Positions 8,826 to 16,087 of a DNA stretch of 20,017 bases are shown in pieces (positions within the stretch are counted from its first letter, which is position 1; each line of letters starts with the position of its first letter). The translations under genes and the position numbers were made by a program. The notes below the pieces were generated by a model. The model saw nothing but the letters and a program-made list of their open reading frames with translations. It was not told the origin of the DNA and did no database searches. The DNA is from Gemmataceae bacterium (lineage in GTDB: Bacteria; Planctomycetota; Planctomycetia; Gemmatales; Gemmataceae), in NCBI GenBank assembly GCA_020847555.1, contig JADLBT010000255.1, positions 1 through 20,017 of the forward strand, read 5' to 3'.

Positions 8826-8867
8826 ACGCGGGCGGGCGCCGGGACCATCTCCGGCGCCCGCCCGCGT
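8826..8867 (+). terminator. perfect 17-bp hairpin terminator after the macroglobulin gene
   Basis: The arms 8826-8842 and 8851-8867 are perfectly complementary, almost all G and C, with an 8-nt loop. A short T stretch (CCTTTT, 8871-8876) follows 20 nt after the macroglobulin stop. It closes the sigma/macroglobulin unit before the next promoter. Confidence 0.75.
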
Positions 8868-8904
8868 CCGCCTTTTCCGGCCGGCGAAATCAGGCCGAAA
8901 AAAG

Positions 8905-8933
8905 TTGTCAACGTACTGTCACCGGGCCAGAAT
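8905..8933 (+). promoter_or_regulatory. sigma-70-type promoter for the small secreted protein
   Basis: TTGTCA (8905-8910, five of six consensus bases), a 17-bp spacer and CAGAAT (8928-8933, four of six). It lies between the terminator and the next gene in a locally A-rich patch. The predicted start near 8940 leaves a leader of about 68 nt. Confidence 0.45.
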
Positions 8934-9007
8934 AGCAGGAGAGCCCAGCGGCCCCGATCGTGGGCCGGTTGCCGCCTCGCGAAACCCGAACCCGGAGGAG
9001 ATGCCCC

Positions 9008-9619
9008 ATGACTCGGACCTGCACTCTCTTCACGCTGGCGCTGGCGGGGATGCTCGGGGTGACGTCGCAGGCCCACGCCTTCCGCATCCGGCTCGGCTGC
9101 CTCCGTCCCGTCGTGTGCCGGCCGGTCCTCCCGTGCGGGATCGGGCTGTTCGGCTGTCGTCTCCCCGCCCTCCTCGACTGCTGCCGCTCGGTGATCGCCG
9201 CGCCGCCGATAAGCGTCAATCCGCTCCCGCCGCCGGTGGTCGTGCCGCCCATGCCGCCGGCCGCCCCGACGGCGCTGCCCGCGCCGGCGCCGATCGTGTC
9301 GGTGCCCAGCCAGTTCGGCCCGGTGCCCGTTGCTCCTGTGCCCCAGCCGCCGGTGATCGTCGCGCCGGCCCCGGTCGTTGCTGCTCCGGCGATCATGACG
9401 CACGAGGAGTTCGCCCGCGTCTTCAGGCCGTTGCCCGGACGCTACGAGGTGACGCTGATCCATCCGGGCAGCAGGCGGCCGGTGCCGGTGTGCTTCACGC
9501 TCCCCGACGGGTGTCCGCGAGTGCGGGTCCACCGGCGCGAGCTGGTGTTCGACTACGGCCGCCATGAGGTGGAGATCCGCTTCCAGCTCGGCGGGCGCGT
9601 GCGCGTGACCTCGCGCTAA
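9008..9619 (+). CDS. secreted Pro-rich, Cys-containing protein of unknown function
   Basis: A 203-residue exported protein that I do not recognise as a named family. Seen: a clear signal peptide (residues 1-24, cleavage after QAHA), a Cys-rich segment at 31-59 with seven or so cysteines, a Pro/Ala/Val-rich low-complexity linker at about 64-128, and a C-terminal part at about 132-203 with alternating hydrophobic and Arg-rich strands (RYEVTLIHPGSRRPVPVCF and VEIRFQLGGRVRV) that looks like a small beta domain. Cysteines in the mature part suggest disulfides or metal binding outside the cytoplasm. The ATG at 9008 is supported by GGAGGAG about 8 nt upstream and by the signal peptide; the longer frame to 8960 has neither. 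It has its own promoter and sits between two larger units, so no function follows from context. Confidence 0.8.
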   Translation: MTRTCTLFTLALAGMLGVTSQAHAFRIRLGCLRPVVCRPVLPCGIGLFGCRLPALLDCCRSVIAAPPISVNPLPPPVVVPPMPPAAPTALPAPAPIVSVPSQFGPVPVAPVPQPPVIVAPAPVVAAPAIMTHEEFARVFRPLPGRYEVTLIHPGSRRPVPVCFTLPDGCPRVRVHRRELVFDYGRHEVEIRFQLGGRVRVTSR

Positions 9620-9687
9620 CCAACCCGGGGGCGGTTGCCGGTGGCGCCGCCTGGACGTATCACAGTCAGAGGGAAAGGAGCAAGGAA

Positions 9688-9714
9688 ACGGTAAAAGGGC
9701 TGCCTTTTCCCCGT
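9688..9714 (+). other. small hairpin in the leader of the glycogen synthase gene
   Basis: ACGG-T-AAAAGG-GCTG-CCTTTT-CC-CCGT can fold into an interrupted 10-bp stem ending 28 nt before the glgA start. The T run is inside the stem and not after it, so this is not a standard terminator. It could be a weak end signal for the upstream gene or a leader structure. Confidence 0.3.
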
Positions 9715-9742
9715 ACCTTGTGCCGGGTTCCTCTGTCCTGGG

Positions 9743-11263
9743 ATGCGTTGCCTGTATGCCGCCTCTGAGGTCGCGGGCTTTGCCAAGACGGGCGGGTTAG
9801 CCGACGTCGCCGGCTCGCTCCCCCGTGCCCTCGCCCAGCGCGGGCACGACGTGGCCGTCATCCTGCCGCTGTACCGCGGCATCCGCACGGCCGGCCTTCC
9901 CCTCGAACCGACCGGCCTGACCTTCAGCGTCCCGTTCCCCGGACGCATCTCCATCGGCTCCCTCTGGCGCTCGAATCTGCCGGGTTCGACCGTCCCGGTC
10001 TACCTCGTCGAGCAGCCGCACTACTTCGAGCGCGACGACCCGGCTACCGGCGGCGGGCTGTACCAGTTCGTGGACGCCGACCGACGCAAGCGTGACTACC
10101 CGGACAACTGCGAGCGCTTTCTCTTCTTCCAGCAGGCCGTGCTGGAAGTGCCGCGGCTGCTCGACTGGTGGCCGGATGTGCTGCACGCTAACGACTGGCA
10201 GTGCGGCCTCATCCCGGTCTACCTGCGCGAGCTGTACCCGCGCCACCCGATCCTCGAGTTGCGGGAGCGCTACGCCCAGATCCGCACGCTGTTTACCATC
10301 CACAACATGGCCTACCAGGGTGTGTTCTGGCACCTCGACATGCCGCTGACGGGCCTGCCGTGGCGGCTGTTCGACCCGGAATACCTGGAGTTCCACGGCC
10401 ACATCAACTTCCTCAAGGGCGGCATCGTCGCGTCCGACCTGCTCAACACCGTCAGTCCGACCTACGCCCGCGAGATCCAGACGACGTACTTCGGGTGCGG
10501 CCTGCACGGCGTCCTCGCTCAGCGCACCCGGCGGCTGTACGGCATCGTCAACGGGGTCGATTACCGCGTTTGGAGCCCGGCCGCCGACCCTCACCTGGCG
10601 GCCACATACGACAGCGAAACGGTCACCGCCGGCAAGCCGGTCTGCAAGTGCGACCTGCAGCGCCACTACGGGCTGGCCGAGGAGCCGCGGGCGCCGCTCC
10701 TCGGCATGGTGTCGCGCCTGGTCGATCAGAAGGGCGTCGATCTGGTCGTGAGGGTGGCGCCGGCCCTGATCGAGCAGGGCGCCCAGCTGGTGGTCCTCGG
10801 TGAGGGCGACCCGCACTACCACCAACTCCTCCTCGATCTGCGCGCCCGCCATCCGCGCCACGTCGGTATCACGCTCAGGCAGGACGAGGGGCTGGCGCAC
10901 CGGATCGAGGCGGGCGCGGACGTGTTCCTGATGCCGAGCCTGTTCGAGCCGTGCGGCCTAAGTCAGCTGTACAGCCTGAAGTACGGGACGGTGCCGGTGG
11001 TGCGGGCGACAGGCGGGCTGTGCGACACCGTGGCGGACGCGACGCCGGAGCGCGTGGCGGCCGGAACGGCGACCGGCTTCGCGTTCATCCCCGACGCGCC
11101 GGTCGCGTTCCTGAACGCGGTCGAGCGGGCGCTGCGCCTGTACCGGCACGACCCGCCGCGCTGGCTGGCGCTGCTGCGGACCGGGATGGCCCAGGACTGG
11201 TCGTGGGACCGCAGCGCCGCGGACTACGAGAAGCTGTACACCATGATGGTAGGGCAACCGTGA
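9743..11263 (+). CDS. glgA: glycogen (starch) synthase, GT5 family
   Basis: A 506-residue glycogen synthase that transfers glucose from ADP-glucose (or UDP-glucose) to the non-reducing end of an alpha-1,4-glucan. Seen: the N-terminal KTGGLADV motif at 15-22, which binds the nucleotide sugar; the start of the second Rossmann domain with GMVSRLVDQKG at 321-331; and the C-terminal active-site segment FEPCGL at 401-406, followed by SQLYSLKYGTVPVV and ATGGL, as in bacterial GlgA. It is slightly longer than the usual 475-490 residues. The ATG at 9743 fits the family's usual start, although no strong Shine-Dalgarno precedes it. It heads a rightward run with a GH57 enzyme, a GalT-type enzyme and nadD. 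No glgC, glgB or glgP is in the window. Confidence 0.95.
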   Translation: MRCLYAASEVAGFAKTGGLADVAGSLPRALAQRGHDVAVILPLYRGIRTAGLPLEPTGLTFSVPFPGRISIGSLWRSNLPGSTVPVYLVEQPHYFERDDPATGGGLYQFVDADRRKRDYPDNCERFLFFQQAVLEVPRLLDWWPDVLHANDWQCGLIPVYLRELYPRHPILELRERYAQIRTLFTIHNMAYQGVFWHLDMPLTGLPWRLFDPEYLEFHGHINFLKGGIVASDLLNTVSPTYAREIQTTYFGCGLHGVLAQRTRRLYGIVNGVDYRVWSPAADPHLAATYDSETVTAGKPVCKCDLQRHYGLAEEPRAPLLGMVSRLVDQKGVDLVVRVAPALIEQGAQLVVLGEGDPHYHQLLLDLRARHPRHVGITLRQDEGLAHRIEAGADVFLMPSLFEPCGLSQLYSLKYGTVPVVRATGGLCDTVADATPERVAAGTATGFAFIPDAPVAFLNAVERALRLYRHDPPRWLALLRTGMAQDWSWDRSAADYEKLYTMMVGQP

Positions 11264-11271
11264 CATGGATG

Positions 11272-11347
11272 CCAAAGTCCACGGGCTGCGCCCCGTGGGT
11301 CCAGTCCACAAGGGCTCGACCCACGAGGCGCGGCCCGTGGACTTTGG
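11272..11347. repeat. 29-bp imperfect inverted repeat between glgA and the GH57 gene
   Basis: The arms 11272-11300 and 11319-11347 are complementary except for two positions, with an 18-nt loop. The outer 15 bp are perfect. The core CCACGGGC also occurs in the palindrome at 19845-19887, suggesting one dispersed repeat family. No T tract follows, so it is not a plain terminator. Confidence 0.8.
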
Positions 11348-11389
11348 GAAGCCTGTCCGGTTACTCCCTCACGTATCCAGGGACCAGAC

Positions 11390-13681
11390 ATGGCAGACCT
11401 TGCGGTGGCATTCCTCTGGCACCAGCACCAGCCGTACTACCCCGACGACGTCAGCGGCGAGAACCCGATGCCGTGGGTGCGCCTGCACGGCGTCAAGGAC
11501 TACTACGGCATGGCCCTGCACCTGCTCGAAGTCCCCGAGATGGCGTGTACCATCAATCTGGTGCCGAGCCTGCTCCTGCAGCTTCAGGGGTACACCGATC
11601 GCGGCGCGACCGACCGCCCGCTGCAGGCGGCCCGCCTCCCGGCCGACGGGCTGACCGAGGCCGACTGCCTGTACCTGCTCGACAACTCGTTCATGGCGAA
11701 TCCCGAGCAGATGATCAAGCCGTATCCGCGCTACCTGGAGCTGTACCACCGGCGAGCGCTGGGGCGCAACACCGCCCACGAGGCGCTGCGGCGCTTCGCC
11801 GAGCGGGACTTCCGCGACCTGCAGGTGTGGTTCAACCTGACGTGGGTCCACCCGCTGGCGTTCGAGCGCGGCGACGAGTTGGGGCAGGGGCTGCGCGCCC
11901 TGCGCGACAAGGGCCGGCACTTCACCGAGGCGGAGAAGCACTGGCTGCTCGACCGGCACCTCGACATCCTCCGGCAGATCATCCCGCTGCACCGGGAACT
12001 GGCCGACCGCGGGCAGGTCGAGCTGACGACGACGCCTTACTACCACCCGATCCTGCCCCTGCTGCTCGACAAGAAGCTGGCGCGCGAGGCGATGCCGAAC
12101 GTGCGCCTGCCGCGCTACACCGGCGGTTACCCGGAGGACGCCGAGGTCCACGTCCGCCGGGCGGTCGAGGCGCACGAGCGCACGTTCGGTCGGCGGCCGC
12201 AGGGCATGTGGCCGGCCGAGGGGAGCGTCTGCCAGCCGATGCTGCCGCTGCTCGCCCGGCACGGGATCCGGTGGCTCGCGACCGATGAGGGAGTGCTGAG
12301 CCAGGCGACGCAGGAGTTCATCAGCCGGGACCACCACGGCCACGTTCGCAATCCGGACCACATGTACCGCCCGTACCGGGTGCGCGACGGCGACAGCGAA
12401 CTGGGCATCGTGTTTCGCGACCACGCCCTGAGCGACATGATCGGGTTCCACTACCAGCGCAGCGAGCCGGCGGCGGCGGCCGACGACTTCCTCAAGCACC
12501 TGCACGACATCCGGGCCGCCATCGCCGACCACGAGCCGGCGCTGGTCAGCGTCATCCTCGACGGCGAGAACTGCTGGGAGCACTATCCCGGCGGCGGCGT
12601 CCCGTTCCTGCGCGCCCTGTACCAGCGCTGCACCCAGACGGACGGCATCCGCCCGGTACAGATCGGCAAGTACCTGGAACAGAACCCGCCGCGCGACACC
12701 CTTCCGCACCTGTTCGCCGGAAGCTGGATCAACCACAACTTCGCCATCTGGATCGGCCACGAGGAGGACAACGCCGGCTGGGACGCGCTGCACCAGGCAC
12801 GCGAGTATTTGCGGCAACGGACGGAGGAGGCGGCAGCAGGCAGCAGGCAGCAGGCAGCAGGCAGTCAGGAGGCCGACGGCGCTCCTCCCGCGGACGCCCT
12901 GCTGCCGACTGCCCTCTGCCGACTGCCTGCTGCCGTGCAGCGGGCCTGGGAGGAGATCTACATCGCCGAGGGAAGTGACTGGTTCTGGTGGTACGGAGAC
13001 GACCACTCCAGCGCCCAGGACGCCCTGTTCGACCACCTGTTCCGCAAGCACCTGCAGAACGTCTACCTGCTCCTGGGCGACCAGCCGCCGGCCGGGCTGG
13101 CCCACCCGATCAGCCGGCGCAGCCGGCGCGCCATCCACACCCTGCCGCGCAGCCTGCTGGAGGTGAAGATCGACGGCCGCGAAACGTTCTTCGAGTGGCT
13201 CGCCGCGGGCCACTACACCTGCCAGAACGAACGCGGTACGATGGCGATGGTGACGCGCGGCCCGATCCGCGATGTGTACTTCGGCTTCGACCTGGAGCGG
13301 TTGCTGGTCCGCATCGACTTCGACGGTCCGGCCAGCGCCGCCCTGGCTGACTACGACGCGCTGCGGCTCGGCTTCGTGGAACCGGCGGGCTGGGAAGTGA
13401 TCCTGACGCAACCCTTCACTCCCAGCCCGCACGCCGTTCTGAGGCAGCAGGCCGGCGGTCCGAGTCCGGCCGCGCATGTGGTCGAGGTGGACGCCGGGGT
13501 CGATCGGATCGTGGAGCTGGCGGTGCCGTTTGACGCCCTGGGGGTGGCGGTGGAGCAGCCGGTGCAGTTCTTCGTCGAGGTGCTGGAAGGCGGCCAGAGC
13601 CGCGACCGGGCGCCGCGCGAGGGCGCCATCCAGCTGCAGCGGCCGTCGCCCGACTTCGAGCGGATCATGTGGGACGTATGA
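11390..13681 (+). CDS. glycoside hydrolase family 57 alpha-glucan enzyme
   Basis: A 763-residue GH57 protein, cytosolic (no signal peptide), acting on alpha-glucan as amylase, 4-alpha-glucanotransferase or branching enzyme. Seen in order: region 1 HQHQP at 11-15; region 2 with [13 protein letters not shown] at about 206-218; region 3 GMWPAEGS with the expected nucleophile Glu277; and region 4 around [11 protein letters not shown] at 389-399, where Asp391 is a candidate acid/base. The C-terminal third (about 575-763) is beta-rich, as in other large GH57 proteins. Residues about 480-516 are an Ala/Gln/Pro-rich insert encoded by heptamer repeats (see 12831-12934). The ATG at 11390 follows AGGGA with a 6-nt gap. 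It is 126 bp after glgA, so it is likely to remodel or degrade the polymer made by GlgA. The exact activity cannot be read. Confidence 0.9.
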   Translation: MADLAVAFLWHQHQPYYPDDVSGENPMPWVRLHGVKDYYGMALHLLEVPEMACTINLVPSLLLQLQGYTDRGATDRPLQAARLPADGLTEADCLYLLDNSFMANPEQMIKPYPRYLELYHRRALGRNTAHEALRRFAERDFRDLQVWFNLTWVHPLAFERGDELGQGLRALRDKGRHFTEAEKHWLLDRHLDILRQIIPLHRELADRGQVELTTTPYYHPILPLLLDKKLAREAMPNVRLPRYTGGYPEDAEVHVRRAVEAHERTFGRRPQGMWPAEGSVCQPMLPLLARHGIRWLATDEGVLSQATQEFISRDHHGHVRNPDHMYRPYRVRDGDSELGIVFRDHALSDMIGFHYQRSEPAAAADDFLKHLHDIRAAIADHEPALVSVILDGENCWEHYPGGGVPFLRALYQRCTQTDGIRPVQIGKYLEQNPPRDTLPHLFAGSWINHNFAIWIGHEEDNAGWDALHQAREYLRQRTEEAAAGSRQQAAGSQEADGAPPADALLPTALCRLPAAVQRAWEEIYIAEGSDWFWWYGDDHSSAQDALFDHLFRKHLQNVYLLLGDQPPAGLAHPISRRSRRAIHTLPRSLLEVKIDGRETFFEWLAAGHYTCQNERGTMAMVTRGPIRDVYFGFDLERLLVRIDFDGPASAALADYDALRLGFVEPAGWEVILTQPFTPSPHAVLRQQAGGPSPAAHVVEVDAGVDRIVELAVPFDALGVAVEQPVQFFVEVLEGGQSRDRAPREGAIQLQRPSPDFERIMWDV
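12831..12934 (+). repeat. heptamer-repeat block inside the GH57 coding sequence
   Basis: The left half (12831-12865) is tandem heptamers of the type GGCAGCA, ending in GGCAGTC. The right half (12898-12934) is the complementary type (TGCCGAC, TGCCCTC, TGCCGAC, TGCCTGC). The two halves form an imperfect inverted repeat around a 30-nt spacer. The reading frame runs through and gives a low-complexity Ala/Gln/Ser-rich loop. Related heptamers lie at 14843-14879. Confidence 0.8.
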
Positions 13682-13693
13682 TGTGTCCGCGCT

Positions 13694-13739
13694 CGCAGCG
13701 TCAGCGCGGGACGAGACAGGAACTCGCGCTGACGCTGCG
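13694..13739. repeat. perfect 15-bp inverted repeat between the GH57 gene and galT
   Basis: The arm CGCAGCGTCAGCGCG (13694-13708) is perfectly complementary to 13725-13739, with a 16-nt loop. It starts 12 nt after the GH57 stop and is followed by a C run, not a T run. It is a third kind of intergenic palindrome in this cluster. It may be a dispersed repeat or an mRNA-stabilising hairpin. Confidence 0.75.
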
Positions 13740-13820
13740 GACTCGGACAGCCCCCCTGACCCCTGGGACGTGATGGACGCCTCGCTGCGTGGCTTTGAAG
13801 GGTATCTCCGGAGTTTGCCG

Positions 13821-14849
13821 ATGCCGGAACTGCGCAAGGATCCGATCGTGGGCCGCTGGGTGATCATCGCCACCGACCGGGCCAAGCGGCCGGTTGCGCC
13901 GAAGGGGGAGGTTCTCGCCTCGCCCGGCGGGTTCTGCCCGTTCTGCGCCGGCCACGAGGACAAGACGCCGCACGAGATCCTGGCGTACCGCGATCGCGCG
14001 ACCCGGCCCAACGAGAAGGGGTGGCGCGTCCGGGTCGTGCCCAACAAGTTCCCGGCCCTGCAGATCGAGGGCGGGCTGAGCAAGCGCGGCGAGGGCATCT
14101 ACGACAAGATGAACGGCGTCGGCGCCCACGAGGTCATCATCGAGTGCCCGGAGCACGAATTGAGCCTGGCCAACCTGAGCGAGGACAACATCCGCGAGGT
14201 GCTGTGGGTGTACCGTGACCGGCTCGTCGATCTGAAGAAGGATCCGCGGCTGGTCTACGGGATGCTATTCAAGAACGTCGGCGCGCTGGCCGGAGCGTCG
14301 CTCGAACACTCCCACTCGCAGCTGATCGTCACGCCGATCGTGCCGATCAACGTGTGGGAGGAGATGACCGGGTCGCTGGAGTTCTACAACTACCGCGGAC
14401 GCTGCATCTACTGCGACATGATCCATCAGGAGCTGACGTCGGAGAAGCGAGTCGTGCTCGACACCGCCAGCTTCATCGCCCTGGCCCCGTTCGCCAGCCG
14501 GTTCCCCTTCGAGACGTGGATCCTGCCGAAGAACCACAACAGCCACTACGAGAACATCCAGAAGACGGAGGTGGACGAGCTGGGCACGGTCCTCAAGACC
14601 ATCCTCCTCAAGCTGGAGGTGGCGCTCGACAAACCGGCGTACAACTACATCATCCACACCTCGCCGTTCGACACGCAGTCGCTGCCGCACTATCACTGGC
14701 ACCTCGAGATCATCCCGCGGCTGACGCGCGTCGCCGGGTTCGAGTGGGGCACCGGGTTTTACATCAACCCCGTCCCGCCGGAGCAGGCGGCCGCGTACCT
14801 GCGCGAAACCGAGGTGGACCTTCAGAGGTCAGACGACCGGCGGCAGTAG
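13821..14849 (+). CDS. galT: GalT-type hexose-1-phosphate nucleotidyltransferase
   Basis: A 342-residue member of the GalT branch of the HIT superfamily. It moves a nucleotide between a sugar 1-phosphate and UDP-glucose, or works as a sugar-nucleotide phosphorylase. Seen: zinc ligands CPFC at 39-42, a second CIYC at 195-198, the active-site motif HSHSQ at 163-167 with His165 as the expected nucleotidylated residue, and HYHWH at 290-294. The length is normal for the family. The ATG at 13821 is preferred because homologues begin with a similar ELRKDP segment and GGAG lies about 8 nt upstream; an in-frame ATG at 13773 would add a non-conserved tail. The stop codon lies inside a heptamer repeat. 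Next to glgA, the substrate could be ADP-glucose rather than UDP-galactose, as in plant ADP-glucose phosphorylase. The symbol is family-level only. Confidence 0.9.
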   Translation: MPELRKDPIVGRWVIIATDRAKRPVAPKGEVLASPGGFCPFCAGHEDKTPHEILAYRDRATRPNEKGWRVRVVPNKFPALQIEGGLSKRGEGIYDKMNGVGAHEVIIECPEHELSLANLSEDNIREVLWVYRDRLVDLKKDPRLVYGMLFKNVGALAGASLEHSHSQLIVTPIVPINVWEEMTGSLEFYNYRGRCIYCDMIHQELTSEKRVVLDTASFIALAPFASRFPFETWILPKNHNSHYENIQKTEVDELGTVLKTILLKLEVALDKPAYNYIIHTSPFDTQSLPHYHWHLEIIPRLTRVAGFEWGTGFYINPVPPEQAAAYLRETEVDLQRSDDRRQ

Positions 14850-14879
14850 GCAGCAGGCAGAGTGCCTACTGCCTACTGC
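14843..14879. repeat. heptamer inverted repeat at the galT stop
   Basis: The arms 14843-14859 and 14863-14879 are complementary at 16 of 17 positions, with a 3-nt loop. The units are GGCAGTA and GGCAGCA and their complements. The TAG ending galT (14847-14849) is inside the left arm, so the element has set the gene's 3' end. Confidence 0.8.
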
Positions 14880-14899
14880 TTACAGCAGGGAACCGAGCC

Positions 14900-15514
14900 A
14901 TGCGCATTGGCGTTTTCGGCGGCACGTTCGATCCGGTCCACCTGGGTCATCTAATCCTCGCCGAGCAGTGTCGGGAGCAGGGCCGGCTCGATCAGGTGTG
15001 GTTCGTCCCGGCCGCGAGCCCGCCGCACAAGCAGGGGGTGGAGATCGCGCCGTTCGCCCAGCGCGTCGAGATGCTCGCGCTGGCCCTGGCCGGCCAGCCC
15101 GCCTTCGCCATCAACGAGCTGGAGCGCGACCGGCCCGGCCCGAGCTACACCGTCCACACGCTGGAGGAGATCCGGCGCCGCCACCCGGACGCCGAGCTGT
15201 TCCTCCCCATCGGGTCCGACACGCTCCTCGACCTGCCGACGTGGTATCAGCCGGCCCGCATCGTCGGCATGGCGACTCTCCTGGTGACCCACCGGCCGGG
15301 CTGGCCGCCGGTGCCCGCCGAGTGGCTGCGTGAGGAGCTGCGCCTGCCGCCGGAGGCACCCTTGCGGTTGCAGCTGGTCGAGTCGCCGCTGATCGACATC
15401 GCCAGCCGCGACCTGCGCCGCCGCGTCGCTACCGGCCGCACCATCCGCTACCAGGTGCCGCGCGCGGTCGAGGCGTACATCCGCGACAGACGCCTCTATC
15501 CGGCGGAAGCGTAG
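14900..15514 (+). CDS. nadD: nicotinate-nucleotide adenylyltransferase
   Basis: A 204-residue NadD that joins nicotinate mononucleotide and ATP to give deamido-NAD, the penultimate step of NAD synthesis in the cytosol. Seen: the nucleotidyltransferase signature GGTFDPVHLGH at 7-17, with the His-x-x-His pair His14 and His17; PPHKQG near residue 43; PIGSDTLLDLPTWY in the middle, as in bacterial NadD; and the C-terminal stretch SRDLRRRVATGRTIRYQVP followed by VEAYI. The length is normal. The ATG at 14900 precedes the signature directly, with a weak AGGGA upstream. It lies 50 bp after galT and shares its strand, but has no evident pathway link to glycogen beyond nucleotide chemistry. Confidence 0.95.
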   Translation: MRIGVFGGTFDPVHLGHLILAEQCREQGRLDQVWFVPAASPPHKQGVEIAPFAQRVEMLALALAGQPAFAINELERDRPGPSYTVHTLEEIRRRHPDAELFLPIGSDTLLDLPTWYQPARIVGMATLLVTHRPGWPPVPAEWLREELRLPPEAPLRLQLVESPLIDIASRDLRRRVATGRTIRYQVPRAVEAYIRDRRLYPAEA

Positions 15515-15523
15515 GGGTTGCGC

Positions 15524-15564
15524 CTCCAGTTGCTGATCTCGTTCTTTTTTGTCGAGATCTGGAG
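15524..15564 (+). other. bulged inverted repeat with a T run in its loop, after nadD
   Basis: CTCCAG (15524-15529) pairs with CTGGAG (15559-15564), and ATCTCG (15536-15541) pairs with CGAGAT (15553-15558). Six unpaired bases sit in the left arm, and the loop contains TTCTTTTTT. The T run is in the loop, so this is not a standard terminator, but it lies 9 nt after the nadD stop and may help end that unit. Confidence 0.35.
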
Positions 15565-15592
15565 TTGCCTTCCCGAACTCGCCTGCTACAAT
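15565..15592 (+). promoter_or_regulatory. extended -10 promoter for a small RNA candidate
   Basis: TTGCCT (15565-15570), a 16-bp spacer and TACAAT (15587-15592, five of six consensus bases), preceded by TG at 15584-15585 as an extended -10. Initiation would fall near 15599-15600, exactly at the first base of the structured element that follows. Confidence 0.5.
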
Positions 15593-15598
15593 TCTTAT

Positions 15599-15667
15599 TG
15601 TCCCGTGTGAACGTGACTTCGGTGACTGGGCGACGCCGCAAGGAACTTCCACGGGACATTTTTTTTT
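15599..15667 (+). ncRNA. candidate small structured RNA of about 68 nt ending in a T9 terminator
   Basis: TGTCCCGTG (15599-15607) pairs perfectly with CACGGGACA (15650-15658), immediately followed by nine T residues (15659-15667). The 42 nt inside can form smaller hairpins: GTGAC-TTCG-GTGAC with one G-G mismatch, and GGC-GAC-GCC. A promoter-like element places the start at the base of the closing stem, so promoter, structure and terminator fit together as one compact unit. I do not recognise it as a known riboswitch or housekeeping RNA. It might instead be a terminator for nadD or part of a mobile element end. Confidence 0.45.
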
Positions 15668-15712
15668 CTAGAACGGCAAACTTTAGAGCTACCAGACAAA
15701 ACCCCATAACGC

Positions 15713-15778
15713 CGACGAGCCGGAAACGTAAGCGACGGATTTATCAACGCTTCCGTCGCTTACGTTTCCGGCTCGTCG
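15713..15778. repeat. perfect 27-bp inverted repeat with a 12-nt loop
   Basis: The arms 15713-15739 and 15752-15778 are exact reverse complements, containing the core CGGAAACGTAAGCGACGG. Either strand read in frame gives TSRKRKRR, a string I recall from many spurious planctomycete proteins, which points to a dispersed repeat. It may be a palindromic REP-like or MITE-like element. No target-site duplication was recognised. Confidence 0.9.
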
Positions 15779-16017
15779 TGTTTGGTCCGCCCGTTCTTAC
15801 CCTTGCACCAGGAGCTAGCTGAGCTGGTTGAAAGCGTGCTGGGGTGGGCGAGTGGTCGAAGTAATCCAGGAGTTGCGCGTCTGGGAAAGGCGGCTGCAAG
15901 AACGGCTGGGCGAACCGCCCGAGGGGATCGCGTTGGAAGCCAGGGAGCCAGGCCGCCTGAACGGCGCGGCGAGACAGCAATTCCTTACAAAGCCGGTCCT
16001 GGCCTCCCGAAAACGCC
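15779..16017. other. stretch with no confident gene between the palindrome and the protease terminator
   Basis: No complete gene is seen. One forward frame from about 15852 reads as a charged helix (VVEVIQELRVWERRLQERLG, then further residues) without a convincing start, and it runs on into DNA antisense to the protease gene. It may be the remnant of a decayed gene, but no frame is convincing. Confidence 0.3.
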
Positions 16018-16061
16018 AAACGGGCGGGGCCGCCCCCCGAGGGTGGGGGCCCCGCCCGTTT
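16018..16061 (-). terminator. 14-bp hairpin terminator for the protease gene
   Basis: The arm AAACGGGCGGGGCC (16018-16031) is perfectly complementary to 16048-16061, with a 16-nt GC-rich loop. Read leftward it starts 26 nt after the protease stop. On the leftward strand the stem ends in TTT and is followed by GGCGTTTTC. Confidence 0.65.
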
Positions 16062-16087
16062 GTCCGCCACACCGTCCGAACCGGCGC

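Noticed and set aside
9688..9714. Rho-independent terminator before glgA
   Set aside because: The T run is inside the stem, so nothing T-rich follows the hairpin.
13773..13820. Upstream in-frame start for galT
   Set aside because: The extra residues are not family-like, and the ATG at 13821 has a better Shine-Dalgarno and the usual N-terminus.
15599..15667. ZTP-type riboswitch
   Set aside because: A short GUGACUGGGCGAC stretch is reminiscent of it, but the second conserved motif is missing and no gene follows on the same strand.
11272..15778. CRISPR array
   Set aside because: The repeats are single inverted repeats of different sequence or tandem heptamers; there is no regular repeat-spacer pattern and no cas gene.
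15565..15822. Small rightward open frame containing the TSRKRKRR string
   Set aside because: It runs through the RNA candidate, its T9 run and the palindrome; the peptide is explained by the repeat.
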